A stretch of 64,000 nucleotides of DNA from Corynebacterium variabile (GTDB lineage: Bacteria > Actinomycetota > Actinomycetes > Mycobacteriales > Mycobacteriaceae). Position 1 is the first letter of the stretch; each line of letters opens with the position of its first letter. Below are positions 1-7,719 of this stretch, one piece after another. The position numbers were made by a program, and so were the translations under genes. The notes beneath the pieces were generated by a model, which searched no databases, was not told where the DNA came from, and saw only the letters and a list, made by a program, of their open reading frames with translations. Where the stretch lies: positions 56,440 to 120,439 of the forward strand of contig NZ_BJNT01000014.1 in assembly GCF_006539825.1 (NCBI RefSeq). The letters are read 5' to 3'.

Positions 1-161
1 ACCGGTGGCGCCGTGACCAGTCACTGCACCGGACGCTCAGCGTGCGTCCGGAACTGGTCGAGGCGCAGGAGGCGGCAGGACAGCTCGACAAGAAGGACCG
101 GGCCACACTCCGGGACCTCGACAAGGCTGTGACCTGGACAGATCCGGCGCAGAAAAGGTAG
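1..161 (+). CDS. trmD: TrmD C-terminal fragment (tRNA m1G37 methyltransferase), 5' end outside the window
   Basis: An open frame (codon phase begins at base 3) enters from the left edge and stops at TAG 159-161. It encodes about 52 residues beginning RWRRDQSLHRTLSVRPELVE, which matches the basic C-terminal tail of bacterial TrmD (WRRxxSLxRT...RPxLv). TrmD methylates G37 of tRNAs and prevents frameshifting. In this neighbourhood trmD is normally a few genes upstream of rplS, which fits. Only the tail is visible, so the catalytic knot cannot be inspected. The call rests on the tail motif and on synteny. Confidence 0.7.
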   Translation, partial: RWRRDQSLHRTLSVRPELVEAQEAAGQLDKKDRATLRDLDKAVTWTDPAQKR

Positions 162-199
162 TCCACAAGGGTCGAGTTATCCACAGGGTCCTGGGCTTT
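161..199. repeat. 39-bp dispersed repeat, copy A, with a DnaA-box-like nonamer
   Basis: A 39-base stretch that recurs at 7221-7259 with a single mismatch at its ninth base. It contains TTATCCACA, a perfect match to the bacterial DnaA-box consensus, and a second TCCACA nearby. This copy sits directly after trmD and upstream of the DUF222-like gene. Confidence 0.8.
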
Positions 200-300
200 C
201 GGTCCCGGGGACCGCTGGTGGCGTCCTTGCGGGGCGCTAGTGTCGGCTCCCACGCCCCGGGAGCCGGACGGTCCGGCAGGGGGCGGGGAGGGGCCCAGCC

Positions 301-1185
301 ATGCTGTACAAGGACCCGGTCGACCATCCGACCATCGAGGAGATCACCGTCTACCCGCTCAACCGCGCGGAACTGCGGATGGCGGACGCCTACGTCAACG
401 ACCGCTCGTCGGTGGAACGGTCTGCCCTGGAACAGGCGGTGAGGGGCCGGGGGACGGCCTATGTCGCACGGTTCCGGCACACCACTGAGATGTCCTGGCG
501 GATGCCGGTGCTGTACTCCGAAGCCCTGGCGGACGGCCGGATGACCATCGACCACATCGACACCGTGTGGCGTCGGCTCGACCGGCACCCGGGGGTGCGG
601 ACCGAGATCGACGACCAGATCGTCCGGCGCGAGGAACGCAAGGCGGAACGTGAGAAACGGATCGCGGCGATACAGGATGCGGAGTCGGCCGGGGAACCGG
701 TTCCGGACTGGTCGGGGGAGGAGGACTACGACGACCGTTGGAGCGGACGCCCCTACAACTCCTATGACGACCCCTCCTACCCACTACCCGAGCCGGAGAA
801 CGGGCGCTGCTCCCACATCGACCAGTCCGTGGAACGCGAGATCATCGACTGGCTGCGGACGACCCCGCAGCGGCTTTCCTCGGTGGACGGCTCCCGCACA
901 GTCACCCCGTCGCCGTCGGTGACCGTCCACAAGCTTCGCGACATCGTCGACCGGGCGGCGGATGCGGCGGTCGAGGAACTGGGCCGGCTGCGGGAACAGT
1001 CCCTGGAGTGGGAGATCGAGGCTGACCACCGACGCAAGGACGCGGCGGTCAAGGCCCGGGAGGACGCCGAGAAACGGGCGAAGCTCCGGGCTGAACGGGC
1101 CGCGAAGAAGAAGGCCAGGGAAGCGGAGCTGGAGGCCGAGGCGGAAGCGGCGGAGGCGGCAGGGGAGACCGGCCTCCCGTTCTGA
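301..1185 (+). CDS. DUF222/13E12-like protein lacking the HNH nuclease domain
   Basis: 294 residues. Residues 1-110 resemble part of the helical DUF222 region of actinobacterial 13E12-repeat HNH endonucleases (segments such as SALEQAVRGRGTAYVARFRH and SEALADGRMTIDHIDTVWRR). The usual C-terminal HNH nuclease is absent. In its place is an acidic linker rich in Asp, Tyr and Pro (about 115-165), then a highly charged Lys/Glu/Ala/Arg helix (about 225-290) likely to be a coiled coil. A TAGTGT hexamer at 237-242 could be the -10 element. The 39-bp repeat lies just upstream. This may be a relic of a multicopy DUF222 element or a gene with a new function. The family link is by motif resemblance only. 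Confidence 0.45.
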   Translation: MLYKDPVDHPTIEEITVYPLNRAELRMADAYVNDRSSVERSALEQAVRGRGTAYVARFRHTTEMSWRMPVLYSEALADGRMTIDHIDTVWRRLDRHPGVRTEIDDQIVRREERKAEREKRIAAIQDAESAGEPVPDWSGEEDYDDRWSGRPYNSYDDPSYPLPEPENGRCSHIDQSVEREIIDWLRTTPQRLSSVDGSRTVTPSPSVTVHKLRDIVDRAADAAVEELGRLREQSLEWEIEADHRRKDAAVKAREDAEKRAKLRAERAAKKKAREAELEAEAEAAEAAGETGLPF

Positions 1186-1215
1186 GTCCTCAGGGCCCCG
1201 GCTACAGTGGTCCGA

Positions 1216-3591
1216 ATGACCGGACGTGAGAACAACGGACAGACGACCACAGCAGTGATCAGGACGATCGCCAGGGAACTCGGGGTCTCCGAGTCGCAGG
1301 TGACGGCCACCGTGAACCTGCTCGATGAGGGCAACACCGTGCCCTTCATCGCCCGCTACCGCAAGGAGGTCACCGGCGGTCTCGACGATGCCCAGCTGCG
1401 CACCCTCGAGACCCGGTTGACCTACCTGCGGGAACTGGAAGACCGCAAGGCCACCGTCCTCGCCGCGATCGAGGAGCAGGGCAAGCTCACCGACGAACTG
1501 CGTGACCTCATCCTCGGTTGTGAGACCAAGGCCCGCCTGGAGGACCTCTACCTGCCGTTCAAGTCCACCCGACGCACCAAGGCGACGATCGCACGTGAGG
1601 CCGGCCTGGAGCCGCTGGTCGAGTCGCTGCTCGGCGACTGCACCACCGATCCCGCCGAGCTGGCGGCGTCTTACATCACCGAGGGATTCGACGACGCGAA
1701 GGCGGTACTCACCGGCGCGCGTGCCATCGTCCTGGAGGAGATCTCCACCGACGCCGACCTGGTCGGCGAGGTGCGCGAGCGCTTCTACACCACCGGTGCG
1801 ATGACCGCCGGCGTCGTCGAGGGGAAGCAGAACTCCGCCGAGGCCCAGAAGTACCGTGACTACTTCGAGTTCTCCGAGCCCTTCACCGCCCTGCCGTCCC
1901 ACCGCATCCTCGCGCTGCTGCGCGGCGAAGCTGAGGGCGTCCTCCAGCTCACTCTCGACCCCGGCGAGGACGCGATCTACCAGGGCATGATCGCCGACGC
2001 CCGCGGACTGGAGCCGCAGGGGGACGCCGCCGACAAGTTCCGCGCCGAGTGCGTCCGCTTCGGCTGGCGCACGAAGCTGCAGATCTCCTCCGGTGTGGAC
2101 GTGCGCATGCGTCTCAAGGAGAAGGCGGACGCCGGGGCGGTCGATGTCTTCGCCCGAAACCTGCGTGACCTGCTGCTCGCCGCACCCGCCGGACAGCGTG
2201 CGACCCTGGGCCTGGACCCCGGGTACAACCACGGTGTGAAGTGCGCGGCCGTCGACCCGACCGGCAAAGTCCTCGACACCGTCGTCATCTACCCGCACAA
2301 GCCGCAGAACAGGTGGGACCAGTCCGTCGACATCCTCGCCCGGATCTGCGCGAAGGACGGCGTCGACCTCATGGCCGTGGGCAACGGCACCGCGTCGCGG
2401 GAGACCGAGAAGCTGGCCCGCGAGATCTCCGAGAAGGTCGCCGCGGCCACCGGTCAGCGTCCGACCCCCGTCGTCGTCTCCGAGGCCGGTGCCTCGGTCT
2501 ACTCCGCCTCCGAGCTCGCCGCCGAGGAGTTCCCCGACATGGACGTCTCGCTGCGTGGTGCGGTGTCCATCGCCCGCCGGCTCCAGGATCCGCTGGCCGA
2601 ACTGGTGAAGATCGACCCGAAGTCCATCGGTGTGGGCCAGTACCAGCACGATGTCAACCAGGTCATGCTCGCCGACAGTCTCGACAGCGTCGTGGAGGAC
2701 GCCGTGAACTCCGTCGGTGTGGACGTCAACACCGCCTCGGCTCCGCTGCTGTGCCGGGTCGCCGGAGTGACCGCCACCCTGGCGGAGAACATCGTCCACC
2801 ACCGTGAGGCCAACGGCGCGTTCACCTCCCGCCGTCAGCTCAAGGACGTCTCCCGGCTGGGGCCGAAGGCCTTCGAGCAGTGCGCCGGCTTCCTGCGTAT
2901 CCACGGCGCGACCGATCCGCTGGACGCCTCCGCGGTGCACCCTGAGGCCTATCCGCTGGTCCGCCGGATCACCGAGCGCACCGGCGTGGGCGTGGCCGAG
3001 CTCATCGGCAACACCCGGGTGCTGTCGGGGCTGCGTCCGGCGGACTTCGCCGACGAGACTTTCGGCGTGCCCACCGTCACCGACGTGCTCGCCGAGCTGG
3101 ACAAGCCGGGCCGCGACCCGCGTCCCGAGTTCAGGACCGCAGCGCTGGCCGAGGGCATCGAGAAGATCTCCGACCTCACCCCGGGCATGGTGCTGGAGGG
3201 CACGGTGACCAATGTCGCCGCCTTCGGTGCCTTCGTGGATGTGGGAGTCCACCAGGACGGCCTGGTCCATGTCTCGGCGATGGCCGAACGTCGGGTCAAC
3301 GACCCGCACGAGGTCGTGCGTACCGGCCAGGTCGTCAAGGTCAAGGTCATGGAGGTTGACGTGGAGCGTCAGCGCATCGGCCTGTCGCTGCGACTCACCG
3401 ATGAGCCGGGGAAGCCGGCACAGCGTAGTCGTGGCGGCAACGGTGGTGGTCGCCGCGACGGACAGCACGGACAGGGCGGACATAACCGGAACGGCGGCAG
3501 AAGCCGGGGCGGTCGTCAGGGCGGCAGGGGAGCGGCCCCGGCGGCGTCCGGTTCAATGGCGGACGCACTGCGCCGTGCAGGGAAGATCTGA
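1216..3591 (+). CDS. tex: Tex family RNA-binding protein (S1 domain)
   Basis: About 791 residues. The order is the Tex N-terminal helical domain (from the ARELGVSESQV segment), a YqgF/RNase H-like domain (TLGLDPGYNHGVKCAAVDPT, near 335), a helix-hairpin-helix module, and an S1 domain (GTVTNVAAFGAFVDVGVHQD, near 665). The protein ends in a Gly/Arg-rich basic tail that probably adds RNA contacts. Tex proteins bind nucleic acids and affect transcription and RNA turnover in the cytosol. I chose ATG 1216 over GTG 1207 because a TACAGT hexamer at 1203-1208 lies 7 bases before it, which suggests a leaderless mRNA. The length is typical of the family. A minus-strand frame opposite this gene is a codon-bias shadow. 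Confidence 0.93.
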   Translation: MTGRENNGQTTTAVIRTIARELGVSESQVTATVNLLDEGNTVPFIARYRKEVTGGLDDAQLRTLETRLTYLRELEDRKATVLAAIEEQGKLTDELRDLILGCETKARLEDLYLPFKSTRRTKATIAREAGLEPLVESLLGDCTTDPAELAASYITEGFDDAKAVLTGARAIVLEEISTDADLVGEVRERFYTTGAMTAGVVEGKQNSAEAQKYRDYFEFSEPFTALPSHRILALLRGEAEGVLQLTLDPGEDAIYQGMIADARGLEPQGDAADKFRAECVRFGWRTKLQISSGVDVRMRLKEKADAGAVDVFARNLRDLLLAAPAGQRATLGLDPGYNHGVKCAAVDPTGKVLDTVVIYPHKPQNRWDQSVDILARICAKDGVDLMAVGNGTASRETEKLAREISEKVAAATGQRPTPVVVSEAGASVYSASELAAEEFPDMDVSLRGAVSIARRLQDPLAELVKIDPKSIGVGQYQHDVNQVMLADSLDSVVEDAVNSVGVDVNTASAPLLCRVAGVTATLAENIVHHREANGAFTSRRQLKDVSRLGPKAFEQCAGFLRIHGATDPLDASAVHPEAYPLVRRITERTGVGVAELIGNTRVLSGLRPADFADETFGVPTVTDVLAELDKPGRDPRPEFRTAALAEGIEKISDLTPGMVLEGTVTNVAAFGAFVDVGVHQDGLVHVSAMAERRVNDPHEVVRTGQVVKVKVMEVDVERQRIGLSLRLTDEPGKPAQRSRGGNGGGRRDGQHGQGGHNRNGGRSRGGRQGGRGAAPAASGSMADALRRAGKI

Positions 3592-3611
3592 CCGGGAAGA
3601 TTTGATCCCGG
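3592..3611 (+). terminator. short hairpin after tex
   Basis: CCGGGA, an 8-base loop, then TCCCGG, directly after the tex stop codon. There is no U-run, so this is a weak or Rho-assisted terminator at best. Confidence 0.3.
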
Positions 3612-3752
3612 CGTCCACCCGCTGGCATACTTGACCGGTTGCGTGTCATGCGCACGAAAACTCAATGGTGTGGGCACGAACGCGCCGACCGTCGGCGGAA
3701 GCCGGTGGCGTCGTGGGTCCTCTGTCCGATCGAAAAGAAACAGGAGTGCCAC

Positions 3753-4094
3753 ATGCACTATCTCGACAAGGTCGACGCCGCTCAGCTGCGTTCCGACATC
3801 CCGGATTTCCGTCCCGGCGATACCCTTGACGTCCACGTCAAGGTCATCGAGGGTTCCAAGAGCCGTGTCCAGGTGTTCCGTGGCGTCGTCATCCGTCGCC
3901 AGAACTCCGGCATCCGCGAGACCTTCACCGTCCGCAAGATCTCCTTCGGCATCGGCGTGGAGCGTACCTTCCCGGTCCACTCCCCGAACATCGACCACAT
4001 CGACGTTCTGACCCGCGGTAAGGTCCGTCGCGCGAAGCTGTACTACCTGCGCGAGCTGCGTGGCAAGAAGGCCAAGATCAAGGAGCGCCGCTAG
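3753..4094 (+). CDS. rplS: 50S ribosomal protein L19
   Basis: 113 residues beginning [19 protein letters not shown]. The family signature is present ([40 protein letters not shown]), and the end is basic ([20 protein letters not shown]). L19 sits at the 30S-50S interface. ATG 3753 is preceded by a CAGGAG ribosome-binding site. A CATACT hexamer at 3626-3631 is a possible -10 element, which would leave a leader of about 115 bases. The length is normal. Confidence 0.97.
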   Translation: MHYLDKVDAAQLRSDIPDFRPGDTLDVHVKVIEGSKSRVQVFRGVVIRRQNSGIRETFTVRKISFGIGVERTFPVHSPNIDHIDVLTRGKVRRAKLYYLRELRGKKAKIKERR

Positions 4095-4131
4095 GCGTCA
4101 CCCGGTCTTCGACCGAGCACCTTCTGTACGG

Positions 4132-4182
4132 ACCCCGTCCGGCAGGATGTCCCGACAACGGACGTCCGCCGGGCGGGGTTCT
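4132..4182 (+). terminator. rplS terminator candidate
   Basis: ACCCCGTCCGGC (4132-4143) can pair, with one bulge, with GCCGGGCGGGGT (4168-4179). TTCTG follows. It lies between rplS and lepB. Confidence 0.5.
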
Positions 4183-4249
4183 GCCGTCGGTGGGCGGTGG
4201 GAACCCGCCGGGCCTCCGTCGCATTCAGGGGACTGACAGAGTCGGCTGA

Positions 4250-4255
4250 TATTGT
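4250..4255 (+). promoter_or_regulatory. lepB -10 hexamer (leaderless start)
   Basis: TATTGT ends 7 bases before GTG 4263, so transcription would begin at or next to the start codon. This decides the lepB start. Confidence 0.6.
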
Positions 4256-4262
4256 CATTCCC

Positions 4263-5114
4263 GTGACCCACGCCAGCAATTCCCTCCCAGGATCCGCCGG
4301 TGACTCCGGCGACCCGGAGACCGCAGCAGACGCAGCGACCGCCCGACCCCTGACGGAGAGGGAGAAGGTCGCGGCACGTCGGCGGGCGGAGGAGGAGCGA
4401 CGCGGGAAGAAGCGGACCTACCCCTGGTGGGTCGAGTTCCCGATCATCCTCGTCGTCGCCCTGGCGCTGCTGGCCCTGTTCAACACCTTCGTCGGACGCC
4501 TCTACCAGATCCCCTCGGAGTCGATGGAGCCTACGCTGCACGGCTGTGAGGGCTGCACCGGTGACCGCATCTTCGTCAACAAGCTCGCCTACCGCTTCGG
4601 CGGTGACCCGGAGCCGGGGGATGTCGTCGTCTTCGCCGGCCCGGACTCCTGGAACGACAAGTACGTCTCGCAGCGTTCCGACAACAGCGTCACCCGTGGG
4701 ATCCAGACCGGACTGTCCTACATCGGCATCCTCGCACCCGACGAGAACACCCTGGTCAAGCGTGTGATCGCCACCGGTGGTCAGACCGTCCGGTGCCTTG
4801 AGGGTGACCCCGGCATCATGGTCGACGGTAAGGAGGTCGACAGTTCCTACGTCAAGGACCCGGCGGCCTACCCGGTCGACCCGGTCACCGGCTCCGACGT
4901 CTGCGGTGGCGCCTACTTCGGCCCGGTCACCGTCCCCGACGGCAACCTGTGGATGATGGGCGACAACCGCACCAACTCCGGCGACTCCCGCTACCACCTC
5001 GGTGACGAACTCCAGGGCACCGTCCCGGTCGACAATGTCGTCGGCAGGGTCGAGGCCAAGGTCTGGCCGCTCAGCCGGCTCGGCGGTGTCGACGACCCGG
5101 ACATCCAGAAGTAG
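4263..5114 (+). CDS. lepB: signal peptidase I
   Basis: 283 residues. A charged cytoplasmic segment (1-55, several Arg/Lys/Glu runs) precedes one transmembrane helix (about 58-78, FPIILVVALALLALF). The catalytic domain follows: Ser in IPSESMEPTL (near 87), Lys in LVKRVIATGG (near 165), and the conserved MGDNRTNSGDSR box. It cleaves signal peptides of exported preproteins outside the membrane. GTG 4263 was preferred to upstream starts because of the TATTGT hexamer 7 bases before it. rnhB follows after 8 bases, and its ribosome-binding site overlaps the lepB stop. Single-TM type I peptidases are usual in Actinobacteria. Confidence 0.95.
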   Translation: MTHASNSLPGSAGDSGDPETAADAATARPLTEREKVAARRRAEEERRGKKRTYPWWVEFPIILVVALALLALFNTFVGRLYQIPSESMEPTLHGCEGCTGDRIFVNKLAYRFGGDPEPGDVVVFAGPDSWNDKYVSQRSDNSVTRGIQTGLSYIGILAPDENTLVKRVIATGGQTVRCLEGDPGIMVDGKEVDSSYVKDPAAYPVDPVTGSDVCGGAYFGPVTVPDGNLWMMGDNRTNSGDSRYHLGDELQGTVPVDNVVGRVEAKVWPLSRLGGVDDPDIQK

Positions 5115-5122
5115 GAGCTCCG

Positions 5123-5818
5123 GTGACGACGACAGTGGAGGTCCACCCGGTACGTTCCATGCCGGAAGGACGCACCCTCGAATGGGCCGTGCACAAGGCA
5201 GGCCTCGACCCGGTCGCCGGCGTCGACGAGGCAGGACGCGGTGCCTGCTGCGGGCCGGTCACCATCGCCGCTTGCATCCTGCCACCGGGGCCGCTGCCGG
5301 AGCTCGACGGCCTGACTGACTCGAAGAAGCTCACCGCGAAGAAGCGGGACAGGCTCTTCGACATCATCGTGGATGTTGCCGTGGACTATGCGGTGGTGCA
5401 CGTCCCGGCGTCCTACGTTGATGACTGGGGCATCCAGCATGCCAACCTGGGCGGGATGCGCCGGGCGGTGGCGCGGTTGGACGTGCGTCCCGGCTACATC
5501 CTCACCGACGCGATGAAGATCGACGGCTTCACCCGCCCGCATCTGCCGGTGGTCAAGGGTGACCTGATCTGCCGGTGTATTTCCGCGGCGAGTGTGCTGG
5601 CGAAGGTGAGCCGGGACCGGATGATGGTGGACCTGGATGCGCGGTACCCCGGTTACGGTCTGGCCGGTCACAAGGGGTACGGCACCGCCGCGCACATGGA
5701 GTCGGTGTGCCTGCTCGGCGGTACCCCGGACCACCGATACACTTACTCGAACGTGGCCGCCGCACATGCGCGGTGGCTCGTGAACCAGCCGATCCAGCCG
5801 ACCCAGCAGAAGGGGTGA
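5123..5818 (+). CDS. rnhB: ribonuclease HII
   Basis: 231 residues. It has the RNase HII hallmark GVDEAGRGACCGPVT near the N-terminus (first two acidic active-site residues), DSKKLTAKKRD, and a further acidic residue in ILTDAMKID. It removes ribonucleotides and RNA primers from RNA-DNA hybrids. GTG 5123 has AGGAG directly upstream, overlapping the lepB stop codon, so the two genes are probably co-transcribed. The N-terminal extension of about 30 residues before the first motif is longer than in many family members. Confidence 0.94.
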   Translation: MTTTVEVHPVRSMPEGRTLEWAVHKAGLDPVAGVDEAGRGACCGPVTIAACILPPGPLPELDGLTDSKKLTAKKRDRLFDIIVDVAVDYAVVHVPASYVDDWGIQHANLGGMRRAVARLDVRPGYILTDAMKIDGFTRPHLPVVKGDLICRCISAASVLAKVSRDRMMVDLDARYPGYGLAGHKGYGTAAHMESVCLLGGTPDHRYTYSNVAAAHARWLVNQPIQPTQQKG

Positions 5819-5828
5819 TCCGTACACC

Positions 5829-6134
5829 GTGAGTGCCGAGGATCTTGAGGACTACGAAGCCAATGTCGAGTTGTCCATGTACCGCGAGTATCGCGACGTG
5901 GTCAGCCAGTTCAGCTACGTCGTCGAGACGGAGCGGCGCTTCTACCTCGCCAATGCGGTCGAACTGATCCCGCGGAACTCCGGCGGCGAGGTCTACTACG
6001 AGGTGCGCATGTCGGACGCCTGGGTGTGGGACATGTACCGCCCCGCCCGGTTCGTCCGCTATGTCCGGGTGATCACCTACAAGGACGTGAACATCGAGGA
6101 GCTCGACAAGCCCGACCTCAGGCTGCCGGAGTAG
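5829..6134 (+). CDS. DUF2469 family protein
   Basis: 101 residues, acidic, with the conserved actinobacterial core YEANVELSMYREYRDVVSQF and VWDMYRPARFVRYVRVITYK. Proteins of this family sit after rnhB throughout mycobacteria and corynebacteria; their function is unknown. GTG 5829 lies 10 bases after the rnhB stop, so it belongs to the lepB-rnhB operon. Its last 17 bases overlap the 3' end of the convergent MFS gene if the frameshift there is corrected. Confidence 0.88.
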   Translation: MSAEDLEDYEANVELSMYREYRDVVSQFSYVVETERRFYLANAVELIPRNSGGEVYYEVRMSDAWVWDMYRPARFVRYVRVITYKDVNIEELDKPDLRLPE

Positions 6135-7114
6135 TTTCCGGCTCCTCCGGGGAGGACGCCGCCTGCAGTCGCGGACTGACGGATGCCCCCACGGCCGCCA
6201 GCGCGGTGACGACGGCCCCCGGCGATCACGGGGACGGATCCGCCGAGCTCGTAGAGGAGGGCGCCGGTGGTGGGGGCGAGCACCATCGTCAGACCCATGG
6301 CCGCGGTGACGAGGCCGGCGACGCCACCCTGTTCGGCCGGGGTGACCTGGAGACTGGCACCGGCGGTGAAGCCGGGGGTCGCCGTGCCCGGGCCCGGGGC
6401 CACCACGCCGACACCGACGTACAGCAGGACCACGGTCAGGGGAGCCGAGGGGACCGCGGGGACCATCAGGCGGAAACCGACCGCCGCGGTGGACGCCCCG
6501 ACCCGCAGCAGCGTGCCCGGGCCCCACCCGCTGCGCGGCATGATGACCGCCTGGGAGACGACCACCCCGGCACCGGCGACCAGCAGGGCGAGACCGGTGA
6601 GCAGTCCGGCCCGGTCATCGGTGACATCGAGCCGGTCCTGGACCAGGAAGCCGACGATCACCTGGATGGCGCCGAGAGTCAGGTACATGCCGGCACAGCA
6701 GAGCAGGAACGGCAGGACGCGGCGGTCGGTGGGTTTGACGGTGCGGGGACGTTTCCTCAGCCCGGTGGGAGCCTGGGGCTGCAGCCGGATGCGCACCAGC
6801 ACCACGGCGAGGACGAGGAAGACCGGCACCGCGACCAGGGGAACCATGAGCCCGAAGATCGCGAGCAGGCCACCGACCGCGGAACCGATGACCTGACCGA
6901 CACCCTGGGTCGCCCCAAGCCGGGCCATGCCCTTCACCCGGGCGGCACTGTCGACGGTGACATCGGCGGCGGTGGTGACATCGGCGATGGCGGCCTGGGC
7001 GATCGCCGGGCTCAGTGACATCTGCGCCAGGATGGTGACGAAGGTGCCGGTCAGTAGGATCCGGATCTGTGCGTCGGTCTGCGGGCCTGTGCTGACCCCG
7101 GTGGTGGTCGTCAT
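6118..7114 (-). pseudogene. degraded MFS transporter: internal deletion plus 3' frameshift
   Basis: The frame begins at ATG 7114 with an AGGAG site and encodes MFS-like helices, but only about nine transmembrane segments. After a first helix (ILLTGTFVTILAQMSLSPAI) the protein jumps straight to a segment typical of the loop after TM4 (SAARVKGMARLGATQGVGQV), so TM2-TM4 appear deleted in frame. Near the 3' end the last helix loses its frame at a run of five C (6216-6220). Removing one base restores a hydrophobic helix and a stop at 6118-6120. Uncorrected, the frame runs on to 6077. The homopolymer shift could be a sequencing error, but the missing helices could not. The substrate is unknown. Confidence 0.6.
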
Positions 7115-7220
7115 GGCGCTCCTGTGTGAGGAGACGGACGGGTGACAATGGCGAGCCTGACCTTATTTCACGCAGGTCACCGCGGGGAACAGACGGGGTG
7201 GAACAGTGCGGACAAAGTTT

Positions 7221-7259
7221 GTCCACAGGGGTCGAGTTATCCACAGGGTCCTGGGCTTT
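7221..7259. repeat. 39-bp dispersed repeat, copy B, with a DnaA-box-like nonamer
   Basis: 38 of 39 bases match copy A at 161-199, including TTATCCACA. It lies between the degraded MFS gene and yraN. No DUF222-like frame follows this copy. Confidence 0.8.
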
Positions 7260-7308
7260 TGCCACTTCCTCCGGCGGCGACGTCCGAGTGGTGTGCCACA
7301 GTTCGCCC

Positions 7309-7719
7309 ATGACACGAGAGACTCCTGACACGACCAGCCCACCGCACTCCCGCAACCTGCGCACTGTCGGCGCCGCCGGGGAGGACGAGGCCGCAGCCTG
7401 GTTCACTGCCCGCGGATATGTCCTGCTCGACCGCAACTACTTCACCGCCCGCGGCGAGGTGGACATCATCCTGCACACCCCGCCGGATCACCCGGACCAT
7501 CCGGCGCTGGTCTTCGTCGAGGTGAAGTGGCGGCTCGATGACCGTTACGGCGCCGGGGCGGAAGCGGTCACCCCGGCGAAGCTGCGGGCGATGCGGGCCG
7601 CGGCGGCACAGTGGCTCGACCGGCATCCGCAGTACCGCGCCGGTAGTTCAGGTACCGCGCGCTTCGACGTCCTCGACATCACCGCCGGGGAGATCACCCA
7701 CTACCAGGGGGTTGAGTGA
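7309..7719 (+). CDS. yraN: YraN family (UPF0102) endonuclease-like protein
   Basis: 136 residues. The family pattern is clear: GEDEAAAWFTARGYVLLDRN, then GEVDIILH and LVFVEVKWR. The acidic residues and the EVK fit a PD-(D/E)xK-type fold; no activity is established for most members. ATG 7309 has CACAGT ending 7 bases upstream (7297-7302), a possible leaderless start. The stop overlaps the next start by one base, so yraN, yifB and dprA form an operon, an order kept widely in bacteria. Confidence 0.92.
   Translation: MTRETPDTTSPPHSRNLRTVGAAGEDEAAAWFTARGYVLLDRNYFTARGEVDIILHTPPDHPDHPALVFVEVKWRLDDRYGAGAEAVTPAKLRAMRAAAAQWLDRHPQYRAGSSGTARFDVLDITAGEITHYQGVE

Noticed and set aside
784..3483. Very long minus-strand open frame opposite tex
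   Set aside because: It is a mirror of GC-rich codon usage in tex, has no family motif, and tex is unambiguous on the other strand.
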